Part shown: positions 4,890 to 5,011 of the stretch, piece after piece
Layout of the letters: each line of letters begins with the position of its first letter
Numbering within the stretch: the stretch's first letter is position 1
From: Fimenecus sp051881395
Lineage (GTDB): Bacteria; Bacillota; Clostridia; Oscillospirales; Acutalibacteraceae
Direction: 5' to 3'
DNA length: 5,011 nucleotides
Assembly: GCA_051881395.1 (NCBI GenBank)
Contig: JBJEPU010000206.1
Coordinates: forward strand, 1-5,011
Notes under the pieces: generated by a model
The model's input: the letters and a program-made list of their open reading frames with translations, nothing else
What the model was told of the DNA's origin: nothing
Databases searched by the model: none
Made by a program: the position numbers and the translations under genes

Positions 4890-4934
4890 AAACAAAAAAC
4901 CTTGCCGTCTCCCGGCAAGGTTTTTTGTTTTGGA
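4886..4934. terminator. Terminator of the tRNA operon, bidirectional
   Basis: A core stem CCTTGCCG (4900-4907) with CGGCAAGG (4913-4920), loop TCTCC, is flanked by A6 and T6. The inverted repeat continues without a mismatch to 4886 and 4934, making 22 bp in all. The outermost four pairs use the discriminator and CCA of tRNA-Gly. The symmetrical A and T tracts would also stop transcription arriving from the right. Confidence 0.93.
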
Positions 4935-4951
4935 TTTTGCCCTGATGCGGA

Positions 4952-5011
4952 GACGAACAGGACGGCGCACCGCAGTGCGCAAAAAACAGTCCGGTGGACT
5001 GTTTTTTCGTC
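4952..5011. repeat. Nested palindromic element at the window edge
   Basis: Two adjoining hairpins lie inside an outer inverted repeat. The first is GCGCAC (4965-4970) with GTGCGC (4975-4980), loop CGCA. The second follows without a gap: 4981-4992 with 4996-5007, 12 bp perfect, loop GGT, with A6 and T6 flanks. GACGAA (4952-4957) and TTCGTC (5006-5011) enclose both. The compact design resembles a dispersed palindromic repeat. From memory, similar CAGTCC/GGACTG hairpins recur in Oscillospiraceae intergenic DNA, but I cannot check that here. The element may continue past the window. Confidence 0.5.
4981..5007. terminator. Terminator-like hairpin inside the palindromic element
   Basis: A 12-bp perfect stem (six A:T pairs, then CAGTCC with GGACTG) with loop GGT ends in T6 at 5002-5007. 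It is symmetrical, so it works on either strand. It lies about 47 bases after the strong tRNA terminator with no gene between, so on this strand it would be a back-up. It may mainly serve a leftward transcript from beyond the window. Confidence 0.6.

Noticed and set aside
4649..4918. Minus-strand open frame of 89 codons across both tRNA genes
   Set aside because: It is the antisense of tRNA-Pro and tRNA-Gly. Phrases such as GVTGLEP and SRTHL are the well-known spurious products of translating tRNA genes backwards, and no ribosome binding site supports it.
1..5011. CRISPR array, insertion sequence, toxin-antitoxin or defence genes
   Set aside because: No regularly spaced direct repeats, transposase, or small paired genes were found on either strand. 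All long coding regions are explained by UPF0210, GdhA and GH95.

Overview
The window looks like an ordinary chromosomal stretch from a Gram-positive anaerobe of the class Clostridia, probably an Oscillospirales/Ruminococcaceae-type gut or animal-associated bacterium. The clues are the UPF0210 (PFL-family) protein, a compact hexameric-type glutamate dehydrogenase, a cytoplasmic GH95 fucosidase, consensus sigma-A promoters with AGGAGG-type ribosome binding sites, hairpin-plus-T-tract terminators and tRNA genes that encode their own CCA. The lineage is an inference from gene families and sequence style, not from a marker gene.

Layout, left to right, all genes on the plus strand unless stated. 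(1) 1-396: the last 131 codons of a UPF0210/DUF711 protein, closed by a strong terminator at 416-444. (2) 543-1946: a single-gene unit with promoter, a small palindrome in the leader, glutamate dehydrogenase (632-1885) and a strong terminator. (3) 1947-2139: about 190 bases with no protein gene. Its minus strand has a near-consensus promoter (2063-2091) firing leftward into the same, symmetrical terminator that closes the dehydrogenase gene. The transcript would be about 145 nt, non-coding, and foldable by eye into a three-helix junction. This is a candidate small RNA gene and the most interesting thing here. (4) 2140-4574: promoter and one gene for a GH95 alpha-L-fucosidase without a signal peptide, followed by only a weak terminator-like structure. 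(5) 4643-4934: a tRNA operon, promoter, 5' hairpin, tRNA-Pro(CGG), spacer hairpin, tRNA-Gly(CCC) and a very long perfect terminator stem. (6) 4952-5011: a nested palindromic element containing another terminator-like hairpin, running up to the window edge.

The genes seem to be independent units, each with its own promoter and mostly its own terminator. They do not form one pathway. Glutamate dehydrogenase links amino-acid nitrogen to 2-oxoglutarate, the GH95 enzyme would release L-fucose from imported fucosylated oligosaccharides, and the tRNA pair reads the G-ending codons CCG and GGG. I see no mobile element, CRISPR array, defence system or phage gene. The claim of something undescribed rests only on the candidate small RNA and, more weakly, on the palindromic structures around the tRNA operon.
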